A stretch of 64,000 bases of DNA from Chondrus crispus (lineage: Eukaryota; Rhodophyta; Florideophyceae; Gigartinales; Gigartinaceae), in NCBI RefSeq assembly GCF_000350225.1, contig NW_005178916.1, positions 62,001 to 126,000 of the forward strand, given 5' to 3'. A model generated the notes under the pieces. That model did no database searches. It was given only the letters and a program-made list of their open reading frames with translations, and was not told where the DNA came from. Positions within the stretch are counted from its first letter, which is position 1, and each line of letters begins with the position of its first letter. Position numbers and translations under genes: made by a program. Below are positions 1 to 9,558 of this stretch, one piece after another.

Positions 1-2
1 AT

Positions 3-1283
3 ATTCCGCCTAAAGTGAAGAAGGACAACACGTTCACAGGTGAAGACGGGGTCCTCGTGTTGGATTTTTTGGCAAAATTAGTTCAGGAGTTTGATACTCA
101 AGAAATGAACGAGGGGCAAGCGATCCGCCTGTTGCCTGAATTTTTAAGCGGCATCGCCTTGAGACAGTACACTTCGGTGTCTCAGACGGCCGGGGCCCAT
201 CACGGAAAGATATCCGTTTGGCCGCAGGCCGTACAGTGGTTGGTGAGGAGTTTCGCAACCGACGAGGCGATCCTTCAAGCCGTGCTCGCATTGCGAGAAG
301 TTCAGCAAAGACCGTCTGAAGACGAGATGGAATTTTATATCCGTCTGACGGACGCAAGCAATCGATGTGGAAACGTATATTCGATGGAAGAACAAATGAC
401 GATGTTTATTGAAGGACTCGATTCGAGTATCAAGCCGATGGTATCTCAATACCGACAAGACAATCGGGACGTTTCGTTTTTGAGACTAGTTAATTACGCG
501 AAGGCGCATGGCTCGGCGAGCCGCGCTAAGGACAAGAGGACCAAGAAGGTCACGATTCAGACGCCGTCGACAATTAGGGCGGGTAAGAAGCCGAGGGCTT
601 CTTATCCCGGTCGCAAAAGTCACGCCGCAGTCCATTTAGCCGAGTCTATGTCCGCGTCAGATGAGCGCGGTGCGCATGGAAGTAGCAAAAATCACTACGA
701 AGGAGCGTTAGTAGCGGAAGGCGAGTTCATTGAGCCATCGGAGGGCTACGGACACGAGGACTACGGGGACAGCGGATCGTCAACTTTACCGATGCCTGCA
801 TACACGACGGAGTCGTTTTCAGAGCCCACGGATCCCGTGATGATGTTTCGAGGGCGCGGCCACACGCCGGCGCCGCGCATTCCGATGGAAGACAAGGGTA
901 CGACGTTTCGAAGGCCAGGCTGGATGGGAAGGCCGCAACGTCAAGGAAGGCCGCCGGCCTGTGGAGGACCTAGGACGCCTTATCCCGTCAAGACGCACGG
1001 TCTGGTGTGCTATCATTGCTATGAAAAGGGGCACGCCGCGCCAACATGCATTCTTTCCCTCCGGGAAATGCACCGAGTTTTGGAAAATTATGAGGCGTTG
1101 TCTCCGATGGAGAGGTTAGGGATACCATCGACGAGTTACCTGAAGGTCAAGAATTGGTTCGATTCGCAGACGGCGAGCACGCCGAGTGCTTCAACGCCGA
1201 GGTCGAACCACCTCTTCAGAGGGCCTACCGCGGGGCCCGCGCCGTCGGATGTGAGAAGGATCCCGCAGCGGCAGGAAAACTAG
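3..1283 (+). CDS. gag of gypsy element F, 5'-partial
   Basis: This frame is already open at the window edge, and the codon at position 15 is GTG rather than ATG, so the true start lies upstream. The N-terminal half (GEDG, then a helical segment with DFLAKLV and WLVRSF) looks like a retrotransposon capsid domain. A basic, disordered middle follows, then one zinc knuckle at about 1008-1049 with spacing C-x2-C-x4-H-x4-C, which would bind the element's RNA. The 3' end overlaps the pol frame, as is usual in gypsy elements that make pol by frameshifting. The assignment to gag rests on position, the knuckle and the capsid-like start. Confidence 0.85.
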   Translation: MPPKVKKDNTFTGEDGVLVLDFLAKLVQEFDTQEMNEGQAIRLLPEFLSGIALRQYTSVSQTAGAHHGKISVWPQAVQWLVRSFATDEAILQAVLALREVQQRPSEDEMEFYIRLTDASNRCGNVYSMEEQMTMFIEGLDSSIKPMVSQYRQDNRDVSFLRLVNYAKAHGSASRAKDKRTKKVTIQTPSTIRAGKKPRASYPGRKSHAAVHLAESMSASDERGAHGSSKNHYEGALVAEGEFIEPSEGYGHEDYGDSGSSTLPMPAYTTESFSEPTDPVMMFRGRGHTPAPRIPMEDKGTTFRRPGWMGRPQRQGRPPACGGPRTPYPVKTHGLVCYHCYEKGHAAPTCILSLREMHRVLENYEALSPMERLGIPSTSYLKVKNWFDSQTASTPSASTPRSNHLFRGPTAGPAPSDVRRIPQRQEN

Positions 1284-4200
1284 AGAGGGGAATCTCGCAT
1301 GAGTCGCGAGAGGCACAGGGTCGACGTACTGTGCCCGGGGCTCAGCCCCGTTCCCCGTCTCTAAAGGAAAAATCAGGCCTCGAGGAGGAGGTTGTTGGAT
1401 TGGTGGATAAGCCCAAAGGGCCAGCTCAAGTCAAGAAAATTTTGAGCCGAGCCCGAGATCATCCGCTGGAAGAAGTTCGAAGATCCTGGTACAGGGTTAA
1501 GCGAAGGGAGTGTCCCGAGAAGATTTTGGTTCTTGCGCGAAAAAACTACAAAGTTTACGCGGACATCGGACCCACAATTGGATTGATGAGCCGGGTATTG
1601 TCTGTTTTAGACACCGGCGCGGGACCAAACCTTGTGCGAAAATCGGAACTCCCAGCTGGAATGGAATCTGTAGTGTCCTACGGACCGACCCAAGACATCG
1701 GCAACGCGAACAATAGGCCACTTCGGACTCTCGGCACAATTAGAATGCCTGTGAGGCTTGGAAAATTTGTGGCCGCAGCCGAGTTTATTGTATGCGAAAA
1801 ACTAGCCGTCCCGCTAATTCTAGGCGCGGACTACTGTGACCGGTTTGTGGAAGCAATTTATCCAAGGAAGAAAACGGTTGAGTTGGTGGATTTCTCGGAG
1901 GTCCCGATAGTTAGGCGGTTCTCGACGAGAAGAGGGAAGAAGAATCTCGTCCCGGGAGAGGACGAGAATGATGGAAAGGGGGAGCGAATTTCCCCTAAGG
2001 TAAAAGTGGCAAGAGCCACGACTATCGAGCCAGGGACGCAACGCGTCGTGGAATGCACCTCGAAGAGGGCGGGCTTGGTTGTGGTTCAGCCGTACTCGTC
2101 GTTGTACGAAAGGCACGGGTTGACGTGCACGAATGGTGTCGTTCAGGTTGAGCCTGACAGGCCATTTCGTTTACTCGTTGCGAATTTTAGGGCGTACCCT
2201 GTCAGGGTGCAAAAAGGCCAAGTGGTGGCAGAATTATTATCGCACCGGAGAGCCGCGCTCGAGAGCAAAACCACCATTGGTGAAGTTCTCGGAATTCAAG
2301 AAAGGAAGAACGAACATTTTCGTAATTCCACCAAGACGCCCACGGGCGAGACAAGATGCGAACCGTCGGATCAAGCGCGCGAGGACCAGCCAGAAGAACG
2401 GTCGGCAGGGCTCTCCGCGTCGGCAGCTACGAAGCCGCAACGCAGGATTGAGCCGCCACCGCCGGACGTTGAGGACCTCGACCTGAGCCACGTGCCGGAC
2501 CGGCTGCGCGAGCGGTTCCGTCGGATGTTGAAGAAGTATTCAAGGATGTGGGATGGGACGCTTGGCGAAATTAATACCACAGTCCATCGGATCGAGTTGA
2601 TTCCCGACACTCGCCCCATCGCACAAGCCCCTTATCGGGCCGGGCCTAAAGCCCGCGAAGTAGAAGATGCAGAGGTGCAGAAGATGTTGGAGGCAGGAGT
2701 GATAGAACCAGCGCAGTCAGAATGGGCGTCGCCCGTGTTGCTGGTGCCCAAGCCGGACCGGTCAATGCGTTTTTGCGTAGACTACCGCAGGTTGAACGCA
2801 GTGACGGTGAAGGACACGTACCCCTTACCGCGCATGGATGAGTGCCTGGACTCGCTTGGTGACACCAAGGTTTTCTCCGCGTTGGACGCGATCTCGGGAT
2901 ATTGGCAGATGCCTATCCCTGAGCGCGACCGCGACAAGACCGCATTTTCGTGTCACTCAGGACTGTATCGCTTCTCAAGAATGCCCTTCGGGCTAACTAA
3001 CTCGCCAGCGACGTTTCAGAGAGCAATGGATATCCTGCTCTCTCCGTTCCGTTGGAAGTGCTGTTTGGTGTATCTGGACGACATAATAATTTTTAGCAAG
3101 TCGTGGGAAGAGCACATCGTGCACGTGGATGAGATACTTTCTGTATTGGAGAAGGCAGGTGTGAAGCTCAAGCTTCGCAAGTGTGAATTTTTCGTCGAAA
3201 AGATCAAGTACCTGGGCCATGTCGTTCGGCCAGGTACATTGGAAGTAGACGCTGCGCGAACCGTCGCATTGGAACAAGTGAGGTACCCTCAAACGCAGAC
3301 CCAGCTCAGGAGCTTCTTGGGACTTTGTAATGTCTACCGCAGATTCGTTCCGCATTATGCGAAAATCGCGCATCCGCTCAAGCAACTGTTGAAGAAAGGA
3401 CAACCGGTCCAGTTGGAAGGATTCGACGAACGGTGGAAGAAAGCTTTTCATAAGCTCAAGGACGCCATCTTGGCACCGCCGGTGTTGGCGCTGCCGAAGA
3501 AGGACCTACCCTACTCGGTAGATTCTGATGCAAGCGACTACCAAATAGGCGCTGCACTATTTAAAACACACCCGGATGCGCAACGCAAACACATCGGGTT
3601 CTTTTCAAGAACGTTAGCCGCAGCCAAGAGAAACTATTCTGTATCAGAAAAAGAATGTCTAGCGGTAATTTGGGCCGTACAGACTCTAAGACCATATCTA
3701 TATGGCGAGCACTTCATCGTGCATATCGACCATGCCTCATTGAGGTGGTTGATGAACGTAACCGACCCCAGCGAGAGATTAATCCGATGGAGGCTACGCC
3801 TCTCGGAATTCGATTTTGAAATCAAGTACAAAAAGGGAAAGGCTAACAGCCAGGCGGACGCTTTGTCAAGGTTGCGAACCGCAGGAGAAACCGTCGACGA
3901 AATCGACGACGAAATCCCATGCTTTATGGCCGAACCGGCCGAGGGTACAGTGGAGGACGAGGAAAGTATTGACGCGGCAGACGACATCCTCGCTCTTGAG
4001 GGGGGGACCGCCCCTGATCGCTTCGATCAATTCCAAGCTGTCACTCCGGAGAAGCTCATTCGCGAGCAAGCCGTCGACCCCTTCTGCAACCGCATCAAGG
4101 AAGAAATGGACGCCGGAAAGGTGAGAACGTTCAGCACGGAGACCGAGGAACTCGAAGGAACTCTATGCCGTACCGCAGCGGAGTTTGTACAAGTGGTAAT

Positions 4201-5404
4201 ACCACAATCGTTAAGGGACCGCGTCCTAGGGTTGAGCCACTACGCAAAATTGGCAGGCCACCCGGGAGGCAGGAAACTTTACAAGACTTTGAGAAGGTAT
4301 TTTTATTGGCCTACGATGGCCCTAGACTGCTACGCAGTCGCGAAGAATTGCGCCGCATGTGCGCGGGAAAGGGTGAAGTTAAGAAAAAACACGAAGGAAA
4401 TGAAGCTGTTCACGCCCAAAGCGCCGCTGGAATTTGTCGCCATCGACATCCTCGGCGAGCTAATTACAACTGAGCGAGGAAATCGGTATATTCTCGTGAT
4501 CAGCGATCGATACTCGAAACTGGTACGAACCGTACCGTTGAAGAAGATATCAGCTGCGCACATCGCACAACCCTTCGTTCACCATTGGGTATTCGTGTAC
4601 GGACCGCCGGTCAAGCTGCTGTCCGACAATGGAACACAGTTCACGGCCCGGTTCTTTCAGAACGTCTGTCGAATTCTTAGCATACGCAATGTGTTCACGA
4701 CTACGTACCACTCGCAAGCCAACGGCCAAGTTGAGAGATTCAACCGCACGCTGACTTCCGCATTGCGAAAATACGTTGGAGAGCATCCCAAGGACTGGGA
4801 CTTATTTAGCGACGCTGTGACGTTCGCCTACAATACACAAGTTCATCGAACTACGAACATTGCGCCCTTCGAGCTGGTGTTGGCTCGGGCGCCAAGAAAC
4901 ATTGCGTTACAAGCGCAACCAACATTGGAGAATTTCAGCTCGTCACGAGCATACTACCTGAAATGGCAGTCGTGGTTGGAGAGCCTAATGCGAAGCGCCG
5001 ATAGCAGTTTGCGGAAGGAACAAGCCCGGTACAAGCGAAATTTCGACGCACGCCTTCGCAAACCGCAATATGAGATCCCACCGGGGTCCTACGTGTTCCT
5101 CCGGAAGGAGCAGGGCACGGCTAGCGAACCGAAACACAAGCTGGCACAAGTCGCTACAGGACCTTATCAGGTCAGAAGATCGGATCAACATACGGTAGTC
5201 ATTGCCATTGGCGATCAGGAGGAACGCGTATCGCGAGACAGGGTGGAGTTAGCCCCAAGCCCGATGGAATACGCCGCGATAACTGGCCTACGTCAAGCGC
5301 TCGCTACAGTTCCTGGGAGCGCCGGAGCTAAACGAAGAAAGAGAGGCAATGGAGGACGAGAAACGTCCTCACACCCGTACGCCTACGACGTGGGACCTGA
5401 ATAA
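1154..5404 (+). CDS. pol polyprotein of gypsy element F
   Basis: About 1,400 codons hold the full gypsy enzyme order. The aspartic protease has LDTGAG near residue 152. Reverse transcriptase has its core YLDD near residue 640. RNase H begins with DASD near residue 792. The integrase has an HHCC zinc finger, the catalytic aspartates in AIDIL and SDNGTQF, and the glutamate in NGQVERFNR. The listed start is the open end of the frame (TTG at 1154), not a start codon; translation would come from gag by frameshifting. The proteins would copy the element's RNA and insert the DNA. The chromodomain lies just downstream in an overlapping frame. Confidence 0.92.
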   Translation: MVRFADGEHAECFNAEVEPPLQRAYRGARAVGCEKDPAAAGKLERGISHESREAQGRRTVPGAQPRSPSLKEKSGLEEEVVGLVDKPKGPAQVKKILSRARDHPLEEVRRSWYRVKRRECPEKILVLARKNYKVYADIGPTIGLMSRVLSVLDTGAGPNLVRKSELPAGMESVVSYGPTQDIGNANNRPLRTLGTIRMPVRLGKFVAAAEFIVCEKLAVPLILGADYCDRFVEAIYPRKKTVELVDFSEVPIVRRFSTRRGKKNLVPGEDENDGKGERISPKVKVARATTIEPGTQRVVECTSKRAGLVVVQPYSSLYERHGLTCTNGVVQVEPDRPFRLLVANFRAYPVRVQKGQVVAELLSHRRAALESKTTIGEVLGIQERKNEHFRNSTKTPTGETRCEPSDQAREDQPEERSAGLSASAATKPQRRIEPPPPDVEDLDLSHVPDRLRERFRRMLKKYSRMWDGTLGEINTTVHRIELIPDTRPIAQAPYRAGPKAREVEDAEVQKMLEAGVIEPAQSEWASPVLLVPKPDRSMRFCVDYRRLNAVTVKDTYPLPRMDECLDSLGDTKVFSALDAISGYWQMPIPERDRDKTAFSCHSGLYRFSRMPFGLTNSPATFQRAMDILLSPFRWKCCLVYLDDIIIFSKSWEEHIVHVDEILSVLEKAGVKLKLRKCEFFVEKIKYLGHVVRPGTLEVDAARTVALEQVRYPQTQTQLRSFLGLCNVYRRFVPHYAKIAHPLKQLLKKGQPVQLEGFDERWKKAFHKLKDAILAPPVLALPKKDLPYSVDSDASDYQIGAALFKTHPDAQRKHIGFFSRTLAAAKRNYSVSEKECLAVIWAVQTLRPYLYGEHFIVHIDHASLRWLMNVTDPSERLIRWRLRLSEFDFEIKYKKGKANSQADALSRLRTAGETVDEIDDEIPCFMAEPAEGTVEDEESIDAADDILALEGGTAPDRFDQFQAVTPEKLIREQAVDPFCNRIKEEMDAGKVRTFSTETEELEGTLCRTAAEFVQVVIPQSLRDRVLGLSHYAKLAGHPGGRKLYKTLRRYFYWPTMALDCYAVAKNCAACARERVKLRKNTKEMKLFTPKAPLEFVAIDILGELITTERGNRYILVISDRYSKLVRTVPLKKISAAHIAQPFVHHWVFVYGPPVKLLSDNGTQFTARFFQNVCRILSIRNVFTTTYHSQANGQVERFNRTLTSALRKYVGEHPKDWDLFSDAVTFAYNTQVHRTTNIAPFELVLARAPRNIALQAQPTLENFSSSRAYYLKWQSWLESLMRSADSSLRKEQARYKRNFDARLRKPQYEIPPGSYVFLRKEQGTASEPKHKLAQVATGPYQVRRSDQHTVVIAIGDQEERVSRDRVELAPSPMEYAAITGLRQALATVPGSAGAKRRKRGNGGRETSSHPYAYDVGPE

Positions 5405-5741
5405 TTTAGTTGGTCAAACGCCGACAGCGGAGACACCTCCAAACCGACGCGAGCTCGGAACGTCCAGAGAAGAGGACGAGTTGGAAGATCTTCAGGAGGG
5501 GGAAGGAAACAGTTCAGAGAAAGGAGAGGAAACAGAGAACACGGAATATGTAATCGACCGGGTCGTCGACCACGATTATCAAAATGGTAATTTGATTCTC
5601 AAGGTGGAATGGTACGGCTATACGTCCGAAGACGCGACGTGGGAGCCCATTGAGCAATTACCCCGCAGTGCGGCCGTCACGTATTTCCGAAGGAAGAAGT
5701 TACCCTTGCCGCCGCAAGTCGCGCGCGCGCGAGTGGGATAG
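5349..5741 (+). CDS. Chromodomain tail of gypsy element F
   Basis: The frame contains a canonical chromodomain core: EYVIDRVVDH, then LKVEWYGYTSEDATWEP, ending in the EQL helix. The aromatic residues (Y, W and Y/W) that form the methyl-lysine cage are present. In chromoviral integrases this module guides insertion to histone-marked chromatin, usually heterochromatin. A charged linker comes before it. It overlaps the end of pol by about 55 bases in another frame, so I read it as the C-terminus of the integrase rather than a separate gene. Confidence 0.85.
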   Translation: MEDEKRPHTRTPTTWDLNNLVGQTPTAETPPNRRELGTSREEDELEDLQEGEGNSSEKGEETENTEYVIDRVVDHDYQNGNLILKVEWYGYTSEDATWEPIEQLPRSAAVTYFRRKKLPLPPQVARARVG

Positions 5742-8700
5742 TCATCGTCAATAGAATCACCAGGTTATGGAACACGGAGGAGTCAGAAATTTGGAGCAGA
5801 AGGGATCCGCAAGCAAGGAAAGTCGGAGCGAGAGGAGTAAGGCAAGAGAACGCGGAACGCCTTTACGAGAGGGGAACGACGAGCGACGCGTTTTAAGGAC
5901 TTGAAGTGATGCGGTGCCCCCGGACAAGGCATTGAGCCTACCGGAAGACGCACCCCCCTCATCAACGGATGCACGCGAAACGACAATCGAGATCAGTGTC
6001 CCGTCCTCGGACAGCAAGTTAATTCAAAATAATTACTTTTTTTTGTTGTTGTCGCCGCCGCCGACGGCACACACAGGGGACGTTCGCCGTCGATCTGCTA
6101 AGATTAAAGACCGAGCAAGACGCGCGCTTGTTTTGTACCACGTACTTTTACATGACCATCGTCCTCATCGAGGACTTACTTACCCCCTGACCACAGTAAC
6201 CCACTATTTTTGTTTTTGTTTTTGTTCTACTCTGTTTTGTTTTTTTTCTTCTTTTTGTGTGCTTTTGGTTGTCTCTTGAAAGGACGCAGGGAGCAAGAAC
6301 CCGCACCTCGGACGAAGGTGAATGAGCCCTACGACACCTATCGTTCGGCGACCCTCGGACGAGCGTACCCAGTCCCGTGCGAGCCGTCGATCGTAAGCAA
6401 GTTAATACGCTGTGTGTCGGGCCGAGGAAGAAGGGTATTCTACGAATAACTGAGCACGACGGACTGTGCCTAATTGAGTAAGTGTCTGGAAGAAACCAGA
6501 CGGCGGAATGCAACGGAACGCGGAACGCAGTTGGAAAGGTGTAAGTGAAGGAAAAGTGTGGTGCTGTAGTCGTATGTGTGTCGTGTTACCGTCCAGGGAA
6601 AGGAGGAACAGACTACAGTATTCCCTAAGGGATAGCGGGCTGTGTCAGGCAGACGAGCGGGTCACCCTCGAGTCGAGGTAGAAGAAGTGGAAAAGAGGCA
6701 GTTGATGTAGAGGCGCATGCGAGGGAGGCTGATCAAGAGGAAGTCAATGATGCGGGACGCGATAAGACCGCGAGTGAAATGTTGAAATTGTATTGGGGAT
6801 GATCCCTACCCGGAGGCTCTCAAGTTGGAAGTGATGCAGTGAACCGCGTCGCGGAGGGAGAGAGTAAGGACAGTCGCCGGAAACGAGATCCCTCAGAGTG
6901 AGGAGAAGGGAAATGAAATAACTTAAGCGATTTTGCCCGGGACCCTCGCCCATGAATGAAATGGCCTGCCCGGCCATGCCGTGGAATGAAAAATTTACTG
7001 TTGTCTCAGGCTAAGGTAATACACCTCCTTGGACGCGATCACGCGCTGCCGCCGCGCGCACGTGAAGGGACGCTTGGATCAGTGAGACGCCCTCGTGGGG
7101 CATGATTTAATAAAAAAATGGGGATGCTGGCAGGGAGCTGCTGGACGGGCGGAGAAAATCGAAAATCGAACACTGGTCAGCCTTCGAAATTTTAATCAAA
7201 ATTAAGGGGGAAGTACAGTACTTGTTGGTCGCACGAAAAATGATTGCCGCTTGTTGCAGCCGACGGCACAAGTATCCAAGGTCACCCGACCGCATTGTCA
7301 TCCGCCATCGCCCAAGACGCTGACAAGAGCGCACACGACGGCTCGTCAAACTCGCTATCGACGCTCTCCGAGCGGGAGCATTATTCTACGTGAGCAGATG
7401 TAATGCCGCCGTCGGCATGGCCGCATACAATGAGTTCCGTACATCGGCATAGAAAGGCCGTACCCCCTGCCCAAGACCACAAACATTTATTCCCGCGACA
7501 CGCCTCCCTGTTCGAAGCAGCAAAAGAAAAGAGAAAACAGGGGAATGGCAACCCTCGCTTCAGCGATGACCGGTTTTTGATGTATTTATTGACAAGGCGA
7601 TCGCGAGTCTCGCGCCACCCTCCAACACGATTGACCTGGAGGACCACGGCGGGAAGAGCAACTCCGAAGGAGAGAAATCGTCGTTCGATGAGCTCATTAC
7701 CAATGACCCAGCTGTTGCTCGTAGCGACTAACGACGCCAAGCTCAAGTTCTTGTTGTTACGGCTAGCGATCTACCGAAACGATCCCCTCCTTTTCTTTCA
7801 TTTACTTTCCTGTGCGTTGACTCTCTTTCTAGCTGTCTATTTTTTAATAGCTCTACGTTCCTTCTCCTGCTTACTTTTTTGTGAAGGCGGAACACGACTC
7901 CGCGCCGCGGCGTCAACACGCAGGACGACAAACAGGACGTCGATCACGACGAGACCCCCGCGATGGGAGGTAGATAAGCCAGTGGATCAAGACCGCTACG
8001 CACGACGTGCGGACTCGACAAATAATTGGAGGAACTGTCTTGTTAAGTCGAAACCCAAGGCTTGCGACACTAGTGAATCCGATAGACCATACAGGGGAGG
8101 CGCTGGCAGCGCCACACATAATGTTACGGGCACACTACGTCGGTGAGTGCTCCGATCTTTGAAGTTCGCAGAAGAATGGGAGACGTCTACCGTACAGGAG
8201 GAAGATATGTGCATACTCGCCGAATGTTTGAGATTGCTACTTGAAAATGCAAAGTAAGAGGCGGTCGCAGACTAAGGAAAAGCAGAAAGCCACGATGTGG
8301 ATGACCACTCCGAAGTCGTCCAAAATGAGGACCTTTCATGATTCCGAATTGGGGCGCCCCCGTCGTAGGTCGCTCGCAATTGATAACAGTTCAAAGAGAC
8401 GCTGATGTCCTTCGAAGAGCGTTGTTACGTAACGGGTGTCAACGAGTTACGGAAGACGCCAGGAGGAAAAAGGATCAGCGGACAATAGGAAGAGTGGCGT
8501 TTGCTGAAAGAACGCCGAGCTAGCAGCACTATACAGTGGCAATAATGAAATGCCGTGGTTGAGAGACAACACACGGTAGTGAGGAAAAATTATTACTCAC
8601 GATCGTTTCGATCACAGTGGTGTGGCATTTTGTGTCACACTATACACGAAAGAGTACCTCGTAGCTTTGGGTGCTTTTGATAGAGACTGAAGAGGACCCA

Positions 8701-9558
8701 TATGATTTTTTTTTGACCGAGCTCTGCCGAGTTGTCGCAAGAAAAAAAATGGAAAGAGACCAGTCAGAACCTGAGCAGCCTCTGCGAGTTGGCGTCACAA
8801 GCTTTTCTCACCCGCTCGATCTACATCGAGACCAGCCTTACGTGACAGTACGTCCGAACGGGAAAAAGAGGATCACCGAGTTGATGTCGCGGTGCCCAAC
8901 GGGACCCGGACTGCGCGCGACAGATGCTCAGAAAAGAGACTTTCAGAGGGGGAAAGAAGAACAAGCCCCTACACTATGGAGAAGAGTCAAAGAGGTCATG
9001 TCGCGGACGAGACGATGGAAGTTTGGAAGGGCTTTGGCTGCTGACCGATAACGTACGTGCCAACAGTGAAACTGGATGGCTTGACGAAAATCTTGGGATA
9101 TTTATCGTCCCCAAAAAGAGACACGGGAAGCTCCCGACCCACGTACGCTAGCCGAACTTCTGAAGCGAGTGTCAGAAAAGAGAGCCTCACGACTCTCGTA
9201 ACTGTTTTAATTCAGAGGGATCACCGCCTGGGTTTCGGAAAGAGGAGGAAGTTGAAGGGTGAGGAAAACGAAAGGAGAAGGAAAAGAGGAGGGAACTGGC
9301 AATAAGGAGGTGCGACCGCGTTGACGGGGGCGCACGAAGAAAAGAGAATGGAGAAGGCAGAATGGGGATGCGACCGCAGAGGCGGGACGCATACAAAAAA
9401 AAGAGAGAAAAAAAGAGGAGGAAAGTGAAGGTAACGGGGGATACGCAGGTATTCATTTTATTATCCAAAAGCTACAGGATGACGTCAATAACCAGACGTC
9501 ACCCCAAACGGGTAATAATCCCAGAACGGATCACGGGGAAGTCGCTCTAAGCGGCAGG
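5742..9558. other. Long non-coding stretch of element F between pol and the antisense gene
   Basis: About 3.8 kb follow the chromodomain with no recognisable protein. It contains short pyrimidine tracts (near 6210-6260) and a purine-rich run (near 9230-9440). The longest plus-strand open stretch (7403-8146) has one hydrophobic segment, but its composition and lack of any recognised motif make it look accidental. Element G has a comparable stretch of about 2.9 kb in the same place. It could be the 3' untranslated part of the antisense transcript, intronic sequence, or packaging and replication sequence. I see no decisive signal. Confidence 0.6.

Noticed and set aside
5700-5790. A second purine-tract copy after pol in F, as in G
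   Set aside because: Only a weak match to the tract before the F LTR; not enough to claim a duplication.
7403-8146. 247-codon plus-strand frame in F with a hydrophobic segment, possible envelope-like protein
   Set aside because: Only one hydrophobic stretch, no signal peptide, no Cys or glycosylation pattern, and no counterpart in G. The text around it looks random.
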